A DNA stretch of 64,000 bases from Rhodoflexus caldus (GTDB lineage: Bacteria > Bacteroidota > Bacteroidia > Cytophagales > Thermoflexibacteraceae), in the NCBI RefSeq assembly GCF_021206925.1, contig NZ_JAJPRF010000001.1:1-64000 (forward strand), read 5' to 3'. Of this stretch, positions 42,525 to 51,994 are shown in pieces. The translations under genes were made by a program, and so were the position numbers. Within the stretch, counting starts at the first letter, position 1, and the number at the start of each line of letters is the position of its first letter. Under the pieces are notes generated by a model. The model did no database searches. It was not told the DNA's origin and worked only from the letters and a program-made list of their open reading frames with translations.

Positions 42525-43031
42525 ATGAAACGAGTTATTGTATATGTGTTGGTTATCGGTGCGCTCGCGCTTGCATTATTGCCCGGTTGCTCTTATTATG
42601 ATACCGAAGAAGAAAAAGCCGATAAAGCGCTGTTGAGCAGCCACAAGTGGGCGTATGATACTATTGCAATGCGACTACTGATAGATTCTGTTTTTTATGC
42701 ACACATGTTTTTGAAGCCAGAAGATACCGTTGGTATGAATGCCCGCATCAAAAACCTGCAAGTGTTTATGGTGCATATGGACAAGTTTGCCATCGAGTTT
42801 CGCCCTGACGGTATTTTTTGGGTAAAAGGCTCAGGAGCCAAGGAAGGTGCCACCGGCCAATGGACATTGGACGGCAAAACCATTCAAACAGAATTGACCG
42901 GAGCCAATGACATTAAAATTAAGGCGGAAATGACTATCCAGTCGCTGGATAGTGGCAAGTTTGTAGCCATTAACAAGGCACTTGAGAAAGATTTAGGACT
43001 GACAACGTTTGTTATGCGACCGGCGAATTAG
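42525..43031 (+). CDS. Lipocalin-like lipoprotein
   Basis: The 168-residue protein has a lipoprotein signal (VLVIGALALALLPGCSYYD, lipobox LPGC), so it is lipidated at Cys22. The body contains IEFRPDGIFWVKGSGAKEG and TGQWTLDGKTIQTEL, a beta-rich pattern like small lipocalin-type Bacteroidota lipoproteins. The function is unknown. It is flanked by its own -7 box and a terminator, so it is a single-gene unit. Confidence 0.75.
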   Translation: MKRVIVYVLVIGALALALLPGCSYYDTEEEKADKALLSSHKWAYDTIAMRLLIDSVFYAHMFLKPEDTVGMNARIKNLQVFMVHMDKFAIEFRPDGIFWVKGSGAKEGATGQWTLDGKTIQTELTGANDIKIKAEMTIQSLDSGKFVAINKALEKDLGLTTFVMRPAN

Positions 43032-43055
43032 AGGCAGGCATACTGACTTCTGATG

Positions 43056-43091
43056 AAATGAGTCATCCCAACTTTATGGAATGACTCATTT
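43056..43091. terminator. Bidirectional terminator between convergent genes
   Basis: AAATGAGTCAT (43056-43066) pairs with ATGACTCATTT (43081-43091). It serves the lipoprotein gene and the leftward SDR gene. Confidence 0.85.
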
Positions 43092-43096
43092 TATTT

Positions 43097-43852
43097 TTAT
43101 CCTTCACGCTTCACAATGGTGCTGTTTGCCTGTGCGGTAGGCAACAGCAGTACCTCTGCCACATTGACGTGTGCCGGTCGGCTGGCAGCAAACCATATCA
43201 CATCGGCCACATCCTCAGCGGTGAGTGGTGTCATGCCGCGATATACATTTTTTGCCCGCTCCGTATCGCCTTTGAAGCGCACAACGGAAAACTCGGTTTC
43301 TACCATGCCGGGGTTAATGGAAGTAACTTTGATATTGTGCTGATTCAGGTCTATTCTCATGCCTTTGGTAAGAGCATCAACGGCAAACTTGCTGGCACAG
43401 TACACGTTCCCGTTGGGATACACCTCCTGACCTGCCAGCGAACCGATATTAATAATGTGTCCGCGTTTGCGTTCAACCATTTGCGGAATAACAGCCTTAG
43501 ACACATACAAAAGCCCCTTCACGTTAATATCTATCATCGCATCCCAGTCTGCAATTTCGCCTTCTTGAATTGGCATCAGCCCGTATGCATTACCCGCATT
43601 GTTTACCAGAATATCAATTTGGCGGAATGATTCGGGCAGAGAGGCAATTTTTGCCGCTGTGTCATCAGCATCGCGCACATCAAAATTGAGCGTATGCACC
43701 CGTACCAAAGCACCCAGTTCGGCAGCAAGGGCATCCAAACGTTCCTGTCGCCTGCCGCAAAGCACCAAGTCAATACCGTTGCGGGCAAAGGTGCGCGCAG
43801 TAGCCAGCCCGATTCCTGAGGTTGCGCCCGTAATAAGAGCTGTGAGTGTCAT
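43097..43852 (-). CDS. Short-chain dehydrogenase/reductase (YdfG-like)
   Basis: The 251-residue protein has the NAD(P) motif TGATSGIGLATARTF, NNAGNAYGL, catalytic Ser in NIGSLAGQ and the YxxxK pair in YCASKFAVDAL. Arginines after the second strand (CGRRQERL) suggest NADPH. It is closest in pattern to YdfG-type enzymes that act on serine and 3-hydroxy acids; the substrate is uncertain. Confidence 0.9.
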   Translation of the reverse strand: MTLTALITGATSGIGLATARTFARNGIDLVLCGRRQERLDALAAELGALVRVHTLNFDVRDADDTAAKIASLPESFRQIDILVNNAGNAYGLMPIQEGEIADWDAMIDINVKGLLYVSKAVIPQMVERKRGHIINIGSLAGQEVYPNGNVYCASKFAVDALTKGMRIDLNQHNIKVTSINPGMVETEFSVVRFKGDTERAKNVYRGMTPLTAEDVADVIWFAASRPAHVNVAEVLLLPTAQANSTIVKREG

Positions 43853-44040
43853 GTTCTACCGTTTTAAACTTATTGATGAGGTAAAGTTAGTTGCCCAAAG
43901 AAACATAACAGCAACCAAATCACACGCGTTAATTTAATCCCTAACTGTCAGATTAAGTGTAAACTATTATGCCATCACCTGCCCCCAATCAGCGGTGCAT
44001 ACGGCCTTCTTACAGCGTGCGTATTTTAAATTGCGCTTAT

Positions 44041-44700
44041 TTACTCCAAAACAATCTCCGGAATTTCGCCTTCTATAATCAGCTTTCCTTCCGTTACCGA
44101 GCGGATGTAGTCCACGCTTACGCCCGGGGCGCGTTCCAGCAGTTTGAATCCGCCTTCAGGCAACACATCCAGCACTGCCAAATCGCTGACGATTTTCTTA
44201 ACGCAGCGGATGCCCGTCAGGGGCAATGTACATTCTTTGAGAAGTTTAGATTTGCCGTCTTTGCTGCAATGCTGCATGGCTACAATGATATTTTTGGCAG
44301 AAGCTACCAAATCCATTGCGCCGCCCATGCCTTTAACCATCTTGCCGGGAATTTTCCAGTTGGCGATGTCGCCATGTTCGGACACCTCCATTGCACCGAG
44401 GATGGTCAAATCAACATGCCCGCCGCGAATCATGGCAAAACTGTCGGCAGAACTGAATAAACTCGAGCCGGGTATCATGGTTATGGTTTGCTTACCCGCA
44501 TTAATCAGGTCGGCATCTACCTCCTCTTCCGTAGGGAAAGGGCCGATGCCAAGCAGTCCGTTTTCCGATTGCAGAACTACGTCCATTCCTTCGGGAATAT
44601 AATTGGCCACCAGTGTCGGAATACCGATACCAAGATTTACATAATAGCCGTCTTTCAGTTCGCGGGCAATTCTTTTGGCGATTCCGTTTTTATCAAGCAT
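44041..44700 (-). CDS. scoB: 3-oxoacid CoA-transferase subunit B
   Basis: The 219-residue protein has VNLGIGIPTLVANYIP, the active-site Glu in LQSENGLLGIGPFP, and KMVKGMGGAMDLVASAKNII. It is the beta subunit of succinyl-CoA:3-ketoacid CoA-transferase, which moves CoA between succinate and acetoacetate. The alpha-subunit gene, normally adjacent, is not present beside it, so it must lie elsewhere. Confidence 0.93.
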   Translation of the reverse strand: MLDKNGIAKRIARELKDGYYVNLGIGIPTLVANYIPEGMDVVLQSENGLLGIGPFPTEEEVDADLINAGKQTITMIPGSSLFSSADSFAMIRGGHVDLTILGAMEVSEHGDIANWKIPGKMVKGMGGAMDLVASAKNIIVAMQHCSKDGKSKLLKECTLPLTGIRCVKKIVSDLAVLDVLPEGGFKLLERAPGVSVDYIRSVTEGKLIIEGEIPEIVLE

Positions 44701-44732
44701 GGTTTAAGTCGGGTTGTATGGGTTGCAACAAG

Positions 44733-46856
44733 TTAATTTTTAGCCATTTTCGCATTAAAGTTGGCTTTTCCTGCATCTAAGAAGCGGACAAAATTATCCA
44801 CATTTTCATCGTATGCCACAGGCGTTACGAGCGGCAATTCGTCATGCCCCAGTAGCACATAGTAGGGCTGGGCGTTGTTGTTAAATCTGCTGATTTGCAG
44901 GTCGGCATTAATTTTACCGATAGTTTTTTTCACTTTACCGTCATAGGTAGAGGTAACCCATTCGCTTTCAGGAAGTTCTGTTGGGTCATCTACGTACAGC
45001 GCCAAAATGATGTAATCGTTTTGCAAACGTTGGAGTACTTCGGGCTTAATCCACACGTTGGCCTCCATCTTGCGACAGTTCACGCAACCGTGTCCCGTAA
45101 AGTCAATAAAAATGGGCTTATTTTCCTTTTTGGCGGCTGCAAGTGCTTCTTTGTAGTCAAAGTAACCTTTCAGTCCGTGCGGCAATTTGAATTTGTCGCC
45201 ATACTTCACGTTCTGCGGCACATTGCTGTTATTAACTGCTGCTACGCCTGCGTTTTGGCGAATGAGGCTTACCAAATCAAAATCGTGGGTGGTTTGCGGA
45301 GGCAAATATCCTGAAAGTGCGGCTAACGGCGCGCCAAACATACCGGGCAGCAGATAAATCACAAAAGCAAAGGCCACCATAGCGGTCAAGAATCGGGGCA
45401 CCCCGATTGATTCCACGGGGCTGTCGTGCGGCAGGCGAACCTTACCCAACAGATACATGCCGGCAGTCAGTGCAATGGCAATCCAGATGGCAATAAATAT
45501 CGGGCGGTCGAGTAGTCCCCAGTGGTATACTTGGTCGGCCACGCTGAGGAATTTGAAAGCCAGTGCCAATTCAATAAAGCCAAGCACCACTTTTACCACG
45601 TTCAGCCAACCTCCCGATTTAGGCAGCCCGCTGAGCAGCGAAGGAAAGATGGCAAACAAAGCAAAAGGCAGCGCAAAAGCCAATGAAAAGGCAAACATGC
45701 CCAGCGCAGGTTTAAACAATGAGCCGCCTGCTGCTTCCACAAGCACCGTGCCCACAATAGGGCCTGTACATGAGAAAGAAACCACGGCCAGCGTTAATGC
45801 CATGAAGAAAATACCCGCCAAGCCGCCGCGGTCTGCCTGTGAGTCAATTTTGGTTGTCAGGCTGGCCGGCAGCACAATATCGAACATGCCGAAGAAAGAC
45901 AGTGCAAACACAAAGAAAATCAGGAAAAACAGCACGTTGGGCAGCCAGTGAGTAGCCAACAGATTGGCAGCATCTGCACCGAAAATCAGCGAGAATATAA
46001 TACCAATCAGCATATAAATGCCAATAATGGAAAGGCCGAAAATGATGCCTTTGCCGACAGCTTGCGCCCGCGATTGGCTCTTGCGGATGAAAAACGAGAC
46101 CGTCATCGGAATCATCGGGAACACGCAAGGCGTAAGCAGGGCGAGCAGGCCGCTGAGAAAGGCTGCTATCATAAAGCCTGCAAGCGATTCCTCCGTAGTT
46201 GCTGCGGGCACGGTCGCCGATATGGTTGAAGCATCTTGCGTTGCGGTTGTATTGTTGACAGAAGCAGGCAGACTATCAGCGACAACTTCTCCTGCTTTTT
46301 CATTGGGCTGTGTTATTTCTGTAGGGGCGGTGGTTGGGGCTGTTTCCTGCACAACAGGCGCTCCATTGGCAGCAGGCAGCACTTTTACATCGCCGCCACC
46401 GATGGCAAAGTCATCTTCTAAGGGGATGCAACGCCCATCAACATCGGTACAAACCTGATAATTAACATTGGCCACTACGTTGAACCGCTCGCTGAGCACC
46501 CGCACAGTTTGCCGAAACTCGGCTTTGCGTTTGAAATAGGTGTATTCTCCTTCCCAAATAGGGTCGTATTTTTTCTTGGCACCAACGGGCTTAATGCCGC
46601 CTACCAATTCGTAGGATGAATTGGGAGTAAACTTAAACGTAGTAACTGTAGGCCCCAAATTAGGGTCAAAATCGGAAGAGTACAGGTACCAATCGCCGTC
46701 TATGGTGGCGGAAAAAATGATATCTACGGTGCTGCCAACCGCAACCTGTGCTTTATCAACTTTGGCAGTCCAGCTGATAGGTTTTTGTACTTGTGCCTGT
46801 GCGCCAATACCTATGAACAGCCAAAAAATAATGGCAATACTTTGCAAGTTTTTCAT
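44733..46856 (-). CDS. dsbD: Thiol:disulfide interchange protein DsbD
   Basis: The protein (707 residues from the ATG at 46856) has a signal peptide (MKNLQSIAIIFWLFIGIGAQ) and an N-terminal DsbD-alpha-like domain. Eight or so membrane helices follow, with Cys in LLTPCVFPMIPM and SFSCTGPIVGTVL. A C-terminal thioredoxin domain has GHGCVNCRKMEANVW. It carries electrons from cytoplasmic thioredoxin to periplasmic proteins. A Pro/Thr/Ala linker joins the first domain to the membrane part. An ATG six codons upstream exists but places a poor start before the signal peptide. Confidence 0.93.
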   Translation of the reverse strand: MKNLQSIAIIFWLFIGIGAQAQVQKPISWTAKVDKAQVAVGSTVDIIFSATIDGDWYLYSSDFDPNLGPTVTTFKFTPNSSYELVGGIKPVGAKKKYDPIWEGEYTYFKRKAEFRQTVRVLSERFNVVANVNYQVCTDVDGRCIPLEDDFAIGGGDVKVLPAANGAPVVQETAPTTAPTEITQPNEKAGEVVADSLPASVNNTTATQDASTISATVPAATTEESLAGFMIAAFLSGLLALLTPCVFPMIPMTVSFFIRKSQSRAQAVGKGIIFGLSIIGIYMLIGIIFSLIFGADAANLLATHWLPNVLFFLIFFVFALSFFGMFDIVLPASLTTKIDSQADRGGLAGIFFMALTLAVVSFSCTGPIVGTVLVEAAGGSLFKPALGMFAFSLAFALPFALFAIFPSLLSGLPKSGGWLNVVKVVLGFIELALAFKFLSVADQVYHWGLLDRPIFIAIWIAIALTAGMYLLGKVRLPHDSPVESIGVPRFLTAMVAFAFVIYLLPGMFGAPLAALSGYLPPQTTHDFDLVSLIRQNAGVAAVNNSNVPQNVKYGDKFKLPHGLKGYFDYKEALAAAKKENKPIFIDFTGHGCVNCRKMEANVWIKPEVLQRLQNDYIILALYVDDPTELPESEWVTSTYDGKVKKTIGKINADLQISRFNNNAQPYYVLLGHDELPLVTPVAYDENVDNFVRFLDAGKANFNAKMAKN

Positions 46857-46876
46857 GCTTACAAAGTTAGTCAATT

Positions 46877-48913
46877 TTATTGTGCCTTTTGTATCACCAA
46901 AGTTACATAGCCGAAGTCAGCGGCACAGTTCTTTACCTTTTGGTAGGCTGCCGCAGCAGATTCCGGAATGGTTGCTTCGGGGAAATACTCCTCTACCGTA
47001 ATAATCAGGGTATTGCCTTCCATCTGACCGGAGGCATGAAAACGGGCATAAACCGTATTTTCATGTTTGAGTATGGCAGATTTGTTTAATTCATCTGCAT
47101 TAGCCACTTGCCAGCCTTCGGGGATTTGCAGACGTATTTGATAATGTCGCCCAAAAGGGTATTCGGGAGAGTTGTTTTTAATACCTGTTTCTACCATTTT
47201 CCCAATGCGCAACAGGCGATTTTCTCCGGCATATTCCAGCAGGCTGCCAGCTTTTAGATTAGCGCGAATGACCATGCCGGGCAAATTGCCGGTCAGGGAT
47301 GTTTCTTCCCATGAAAGCCCCGTAACGGTTGCCTGTGGTATGTGGTATTGCACCACCTTGTGCATCAGCGCTTCAAATTCCTCCGTGCTTGCCTGACGGT
47401 GCCATTTGCGCAATAAGATAGCCAGATGGCCGGTAAGCGAACGCTCCCAGTAGGCATTTAAGGTTTCCATTGCCTCATCGGCTTGCAGGTGCAGGCAGTT
47501 TTGGTCTATGGACTGTGAAAAATCGCTTATGGGGAGGCTGTCAATCAGTTGTTCGGTAATGGGCTCCTCCCACTCATCAAACGGCGGGGTAACTACTAAT
47601 GCCTGATTGCCCTGCAACATGGCAGGAATAATACCCGGCTCGTATTCTGCATATATTGGGGCAAAATAGCGGTCGGAGTTAGTGAAATGAAAAACAAACT
47701 CTTCCAGCGAATAGAGCGTTACAAAGTCGCTGTCAAAACCCATCCGATTGCGGTCGGCCGTTACAAGTATCTGATGCGGAATATCGGCAACGGTAAACAG
47801 CATGGCGTAGAGTTGAATAATATCCATGCGGCCGCCGATGTGCGTTTCCACAGTTGCAAGAGGCGATTCATGCAGGCGGTCTTCGTTGGGTTCTATGCGG
47901 ACATTATCGGTAACAAATTTGATAATGGCATCAATTTTTTCCGCTTCACTGTTGGCATCTTTCACAATCGCTAATGCCTGTTGGCGCATCTGATTGATTT
48001 GTGCATCGCCAAGCATCCCGAAGTCATACACCATGTTGCGTATCATGCGCGAAATATCAGCCCATGTGTAAAGCGGTGTATCTCCTTCAAGGGCATTGTA
48101 AGACAATTTGTAATCTACCCGCATCAACTTTGCGGCTCTTTCATTTGCCTGTGTCATCCCCTGCATGTGTGCGTACAAAGAGTTTTTGCCCGGGTAGCGC
48201 AAAGGCAACATCCGCAAATCGGGGAAGTTGTTATAGCTTTTGGCCTCGAAAATGAGGTGTTCGGGTGTGATGATTTCAAATTCCAGATGCCATATGGGAA
48301 CGGCAGTTTCAAAGGTTGCTCTGCCAAAAAATTGCGAATCTCGGCGGAGTTGGTAAATATATTCTACTTCGCTGCCTTGCTCGAGCCCCTCCAAAGCAAA
48401 TATCAGATAAGCCCCTGTGTTGTCCACGTTCTCGAGCGAGCGCATAGCCTGCGATTCCACCTCCGTAATTTTTCCGGAAGGATGAACGGTGCGTGCTTTA
48501 ATGGCAATCACCCGATTCACATCGGCCAAAGAGATATGTACTTTGTTGAAACGGTTGATAGCATCGCGGTTATTGATGCGAATGATTTTATGTACCGTTT
48601 CGTAGATATACATTTTTTCGTTATCCGCTTGCGAATATTCCAGAACGCGACGGTCGTTAATGACCACCGCATCGCTGTAAGACGTGTTGAAAGGGATGCC
48701 AATGGGGTTACGTTGCTCTTGCCAATCGTAATTTTCGTTTTCAAAAGTGCCGGTTGCAGATATGGCACCGGTTGCAACCTTGCCGATGGGTTTAGAGAAC
48801 AAGTCGGCACTGAGGCCACCTGTCAGTACAGAGGCTTCAGATGTGTGAATATGGCAACATTGCAGACCTAACAGAATGCTGCAAATGATAAGTGTCGAAA
48901 TTCGGAAAGTCAA
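46877..48913 (-). CDS. DUF3857 protein with a degenerate transglutaminase-like domain
   Basis: The 678-residue exported protein has an N-terminal signal and a DUF3857 beta-rich domain (about residues 100-260, with VHKIIRINNRDAINRFNKV and HPSGKITEVESQ). A transglutaminase-like region starts near 330 (IDAIIKFVTDNVRIEPNED). At the place where the catalytic Cys normally sits (YGDCxD) it reads HIGGRMDIIQLYAMLF, so the Cys is absent and the domain is probably non-catalytic. It lies 40 bp from a second DUF3857 gene with an intact site, which suggests a paralog pair. The function is unknown. Confidence 0.78.
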   Translation of the reverse strand: MTFRISTLIICSILLGLQCCHIHTSEASVLTGGLSADLFSKPIGKVATGAISATGTFENENYDWQEQRNPIGIPFNTSYSDAVVINDRRVLEYSQADNEKMYIYETVHKIIRINNRDAINRFNKVHISLADVNRVIAIKARTVHPSGKITEVESQAMRSLENVDNTGAYLIFALEGLEQGSEVEYIYQLRRDSQFFGRATFETAVPIWHLEFEIITPEHLIFEAKSYNNFPDLRMLPLRYPGKNSLYAHMQGMTQANERAAKLMRVDYKLSYNALEGDTPLYTWADISRMIRNMVYDFGMLGDAQINQMRQQALAIVKDANSEAEKIDAIIKFVTDNVRIEPNEDRLHESPLATVETHIGGRMDIIQLYAMLFTVADIPHQILVTADRNRMGFDSDFVTLYSLEEFVFHFTNSDRYFAPIYAEYEPGIIPAMLQGNQALVVTPPFDEWEEPITEQLIDSLPISDFSQSIDQNCLHLQADEAMETLNAYWERSLTGHLAILLRKWHRQASTEEFEALMHKVVQYHIPQATVTGLSWEETSLTGNLPGMVIRANLKAGSLLEYAGENRLLRIGKMVETGIKNNSPEYPFGRHYQIRLQIPEGWQVANADELNKSAILKHENTVYARFHASGQMEGNTLIITVEEYFPEATIPESAAAAYQKVKNCAADFGYVTLVIQKAQ

Positions 48914-48953
48914 GTTTCAGGCGTTTTGAGGTATAAACGTATGAATGTACGAA

Positions 48954-50819
48954 TTATTTGTTTACTGGGTTAAAAATAATGTTTTGCCTAACGGCTATGT
49001 TGTAAGATTCTGCAAACTTTTGCCATGCGGCAATGCTGTCGGCAGTAATAGATAGCGAATTAACAAAAATAGTGCGCACAATCATTATACCGTCGTTTTT
49101 TTTCTCGTAGCGAACGGAAAAGCCGAAATCGGGGTATCGGCTGTCGGCATCGGGCGGCAGAAAAGCAACCTCCCATCCTTCGGGCAACTTGATAAATTGC
49201 TTGTGGATAAGTGTAAAGGCATATTCTAACTCCCAATGATTGAACAGAATGGCCGTCGGCAACCATTTTTCCTGATAACGGGCTGTTATGGCATGAGGAT
49301 TAAAAAATATCTGTCGGTTTTGATGAATCATCGCATGATGCGCCGTATAACTGTATTGTATTTGCTTGGCCGTATCGGACGAAACGGGTTGTGTTTGCCA
49401 CACTTCCGTTGCAATATTGCGGCTGTTAAACAGAGGCTGCCTGTTGTGAAGTTCGCCTTTAAAGTAGCCGCTCCCACTCATGCTACCTGTTACTCTGATT
49501 GTATCGGCAGGCATGAGCATAACTACGGCGCTGTCTTGTAAAACATTGTGCCTTGCCTCCGCAATCGGTACGGTTCTGATTTCATAGCCGTACCGCGATT
49601 TGCCTATGAGCGCTTCTTTGCCCTGAATCATGGCAGAAGGCATACCGAAAGGCAAATCGGGGTCTGTAGCATCCAGAAAAAACAGGCGGTTGTCTATCTG
49701 CACGGCAGCAATCATATGGTTATCTGCCATGGGCGTGGGTAACTCTGTATAGCGATAGGGCAAGCGGCGTGTGCCAATCCACGTAAAATAGGCTTCAATG
49801 CCTGCTCGCTTCATGAGTGCCACCAGCAGGGCAGTCATGTCTTTACAGTCGCCATAGCGTTTGCGCAGCACGTCGGCGGCCTTTCTCGGAATCAGCCCAC
49901 CGTACCCGTCCTCAAAAGCAATGTATTGAATATTGTGCTGCACCCACTTAAAAATGGCGCGTGCTTTTTCTTCCGACGATTGTAAGCCTGCCGTCAGGCT
50001 GTCCGCTGTCTGTTGTAAAAGGTTGCCATTGTTTTCTTCATCTGTGCCGGAAACCAATCCGCCATACCACGAGTACAAGTCGGCCACATTGGACAGCATC
50101 GGTATTTTTAGTTTGTCGGATATGCGGTAATAAGCAATCCGCGGGATAATATGCGGTGCTCGGTAGCTAATCTCTTGTTCTCCCTCTTTTTTTCGGAATA
50201 CAGGTATGTTGCTTGCTTTCCAAGTGTACACCCAATCTTTCCGATGCTTTTTTTGCTGAAATACAACTTGTGTGGTATTAAAAGTTGAGAAATTGAGCTT
50301 AATGTGTCGGTCGCAGTGGATTTCAAACTCACTCTGCTGAACGGGCAGCGCAGCATTGAAATAGTAAGCCCCCAAAAAACGCGGCTCTGAGAGTTCCTCC
50401 GTGTAGTGGAGGTAGGAGGTTGCGCCGCTGATAACCCCCTGAAAAAGGAAGGTGCGCTCCATGTAGTCGTCATAGAAAATGCCCGATTGCACGGCGCTCT
50501 GGTCGCTGAATCGGGTAACATGAAGCGTATCGCCTTTGGGAGTTACGGTAAAGGCTTTGACGGTCAGCAGTTTGTTAAATTTAGAGTAGCCGATTCGTTC
50601 TATGGCCGACAGGTTAGCACGCTGCGTACCATGCCTGATTATCAGCAGATTTTCGGCTGAAACTTTTATTTGCTGCTGAACAAATCGCAAATATAATATG
50701 CGCTTTTTATAAAGAATAACCGTAGGAACTTCCTTTACTTCTGCATAGCCGATAGCGGCCGGCAGCAGGAACAAAATAAAATTAACGATGCGATAAAATC
50801 TATTTCTAATCAATATCAT
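48954..50819 (-). CDS. DUF3857/transglutaminase-domain protein
   Basis: The 621-residue exported protein (signal peptide in FILFLLPAAIGYAEV) has DUF3857 followed by a transglutaminase-like domain. The full triad is visible: Cys in KRYGDCKDMTALLVALMK, His in MADNHMIAAVQ and Asp in FLDATDPDLPFG. It may crosslink or cleave peptides in the envelope; the substrate is unknown. Its start overlaps the AP2/HNH gene end by 14 bp, and its degenerate paralog lies downstream. Confidence 0.85.
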   Translation of the reverse strand: MILIRNRFYRIVNFILFLLPAAIGYAEVKEVPTVILYKKRILYLRFVQQQIKVSAENLLIIRHGTQRANLSAIERIGYSKFNKLLTVKAFTVTPKGDTLHVTRFSDQSAVQSGIFYDDYMERTFLFQGVISGATSYLHYTEELSEPRFLGAYYFNAALPVQQSEFEIHCDRHIKLNFSTFNTTQVVFQQKKHRKDWVYTWKASNIPVFRKKEGEQEISYRAPHIIPRIAYYRISDKLKIPMLSNVADLYSWYGGLVSGTDEENNGNLLQQTADSLTAGLQSSEEKARAIFKWVQHNIQYIAFEDGYGGLIPRKAADVLRKRYGDCKDMTALLVALMKRAGIEAYFTWIGTRRLPYRYTELPTPMADNHMIAAVQIDNRLFFLDATDPDLPFGMPSAMIQGKEALIGKSRYGYEIRTVPIAEARHNVLQDSAVVMLMPADTIRVTGSMSGSGYFKGELHNRQPLFNSRNIATEVWQTQPVSSDTAKQIQYSYTAHHAMIHQNRQIFFNPHAITARYQEKWLPTAILFNHWELEYAFTLIHKQFIKLPEGWEVAFLPPDADSRYPDFGFSVRYEKKNDGIMIVRTIFVNSLSITADSIAAWQKFAESYNIAVRQNIIFNPVNK

Positions 50820-51291
50820 TCAGGCTGTTGGTAATACCAAAGCGCTTCATCGACTCTTCGTTGTAGGCTTTTGCCGCAGCTTCCGGGGTATCAAAAACTC
50901 CCAGATAAATTCTTTCGCCTTTGTCGTAAATAACGGCACGATACTTTTTACCGTCTTTTGAAACGCCTCGGTAGTGATGATGCGAACTTTGCTGCCGCCT
51001 CAGATTCGACATTGTTGTCCATTCCAAGTTTTCTATGCGGCAGTCCAGCTTGTTGCCGTTTTTCATTCTTACGAAAAGTTTCTTGCCTGCGTTGGGCTTT
51101 TGCAGGAATTGGTCTGCCAGTAGTTTGTGCATGTAGTAAGTTTGTATGCGCCCAAATTGGGTAAATTGAAGCACCGCATAGCCGGCAGAATGGATACGCC
51201 AGCCCTGATCCATGCCTTTCTTTTTGAGAAAAGAGAAACCTTGGCGGCATAGCTTAACCTTGCAGTCGGAGTTAATCAGTTGCAGATACAT
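50806..51291 (-). CDS. HNH-like/AP2 DNA-binding domain protein
   Basis: The 161-residue protein has an N-terminal HNH_3-like region (MHKLLADQFLQKPNAGKKLF, then NGNKLDCRIENLEWTTMS) and a C-terminal AP2/ERF DNA-binding domain (YRGVSKDGKKYRAVIYDKGE, then YLGVFDTPEAAAKAYNEESM). AP2 with HNH is typical of homing-endonuclease-like genes of phages and mobile elements. Here it sits inside a chromosomal gene group and may be a transcription factor or a relic mobile gene. The catalytic HNH histidines are not clearly complete. Confidence 0.8.
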   Translation of the reverse strand: MYLQLINSDCKVKLCRQGFSFLKKKGMDQGWRIHSAGYAVLQFTQFGRIQTYYMHKLLADQFLQKPNAGKKLFVRMKNGNKLDCRIENLEWTTMSNLRRQQSSHHHYRGVSKDGKKYRAVIYDKGERIYLGVFDTPEAAAKAYNEESMKRFGITNSLNDID

Positions 51292-51385
51292 ACGCAGATA
51301 GCCTAAAAAATGTGGATTGAAAATTTGTATGCAACTAATCTATACAAACGAAAAATTACTTGCAAATATTCAAGTGATTTATTGC

Positions 51386-51916
51386 CTACAATTGCTGTTT
51401 TTTTGCTTTGTATTGTGCTGATATCTGCTTGATGCGCTCATCAAACGGCGTTTTTTCAAAGTCAAAGTCCTGATAATGAATAGCTTTCAGATAATTCATC
51501 ACCTCCGGATGGTGCATCTGCTTTTTACCGGTTTTAATATCCACATATTTTAAGGTTGTCCACAAAAGCGACTTAAAAGTTACATCCTCCTCACAAGCCA
51601 TTACGTATTCAATCACGGCGGTATCGTCGGTGTAATGAATCAGGCGTGAGTAGATAGTAACCCATTCGCCTACCATGGCCGAGCGGACATAGGCAATCTG
51701 ATGGTTGTAAACTACCCACGCTGCCTGAAACTGCTGAAAAATATCCAGCGGATTGAGGCCGTACAGTTTAGGTACTTGGTCTTCGCGTGCGTTGAAAAAA
51801 TAGTCAAAATACTTGGCGTTGTTCAGATGCTTCAGCGGGTCGCAGTCCTGAAAACGAATGATAGACCGTGAAACGGTTTCTTTTGGGTAGATTTTATTTG
51901 GGTCTATTTGCAACAT
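51386..51916 (-). CDS. Acyl-CoA thioesterase, 4-hydroxybenzoyl-CoA thioesterase fold
   Basis: The 176-residue hot-dog-fold protein has the active-site region RFQDCDPLKHLNNAKYFDYF (Asp, His, Asn), then QIAYVRSAMVGEWVTIYSRL and LWTTLKYVDIKTGKK. It should hydrolyse an acyl-CoA thioester; the chain length cannot be told from the sequence. It is a single-gene unit between the AP2/HNH gene and the hairpin at 51931-51970. Confidence 0.85.
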   Translation of the reverse strand: MLQIDPNKIYPKETVSRSIIRFQDCDPLKHLNNAKYFDYFFNAREDQVPKLYGLNPLDIFQQFQAAWVVYNHQIAYVRSAMVGEWVTIYSRLIHYTDDTAVIEYVMACEEDVTFKSLLWTTLKYVDIKTGKKQMHHPEVMNYLKAIHYQDFDFEKTPFDERIKQISAQYKAKKQQL

Positions 51917-51930
51917 GGAGCAAAAATAAA

Positions 51931-51970
51931 AAACAACCTTGACAAAGTAGTTTCTTTGACAAAGTTGTTT
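51931..51970. terminator. Hairpin between hisA and the thioesterase gene
   Basis: AAACAAC (51931-51937) pairs with GTTGTTT (51964-51970), with an inner CAAAG/CTTTG stem. Poly-A and poly-T flanks give a terminator for the leftward hisA-like gene. Confidence 0.75.
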
Positions 51971-51994
51971 GTAAAAAAAACTATCGTATAATGG

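Noticed and set aside
47981-48871. Plus-strand frame of 296 codons
   Set aside because: It is antisense to the DUF3857 gene and shows no domain; a shadow of that gene's codon bias.
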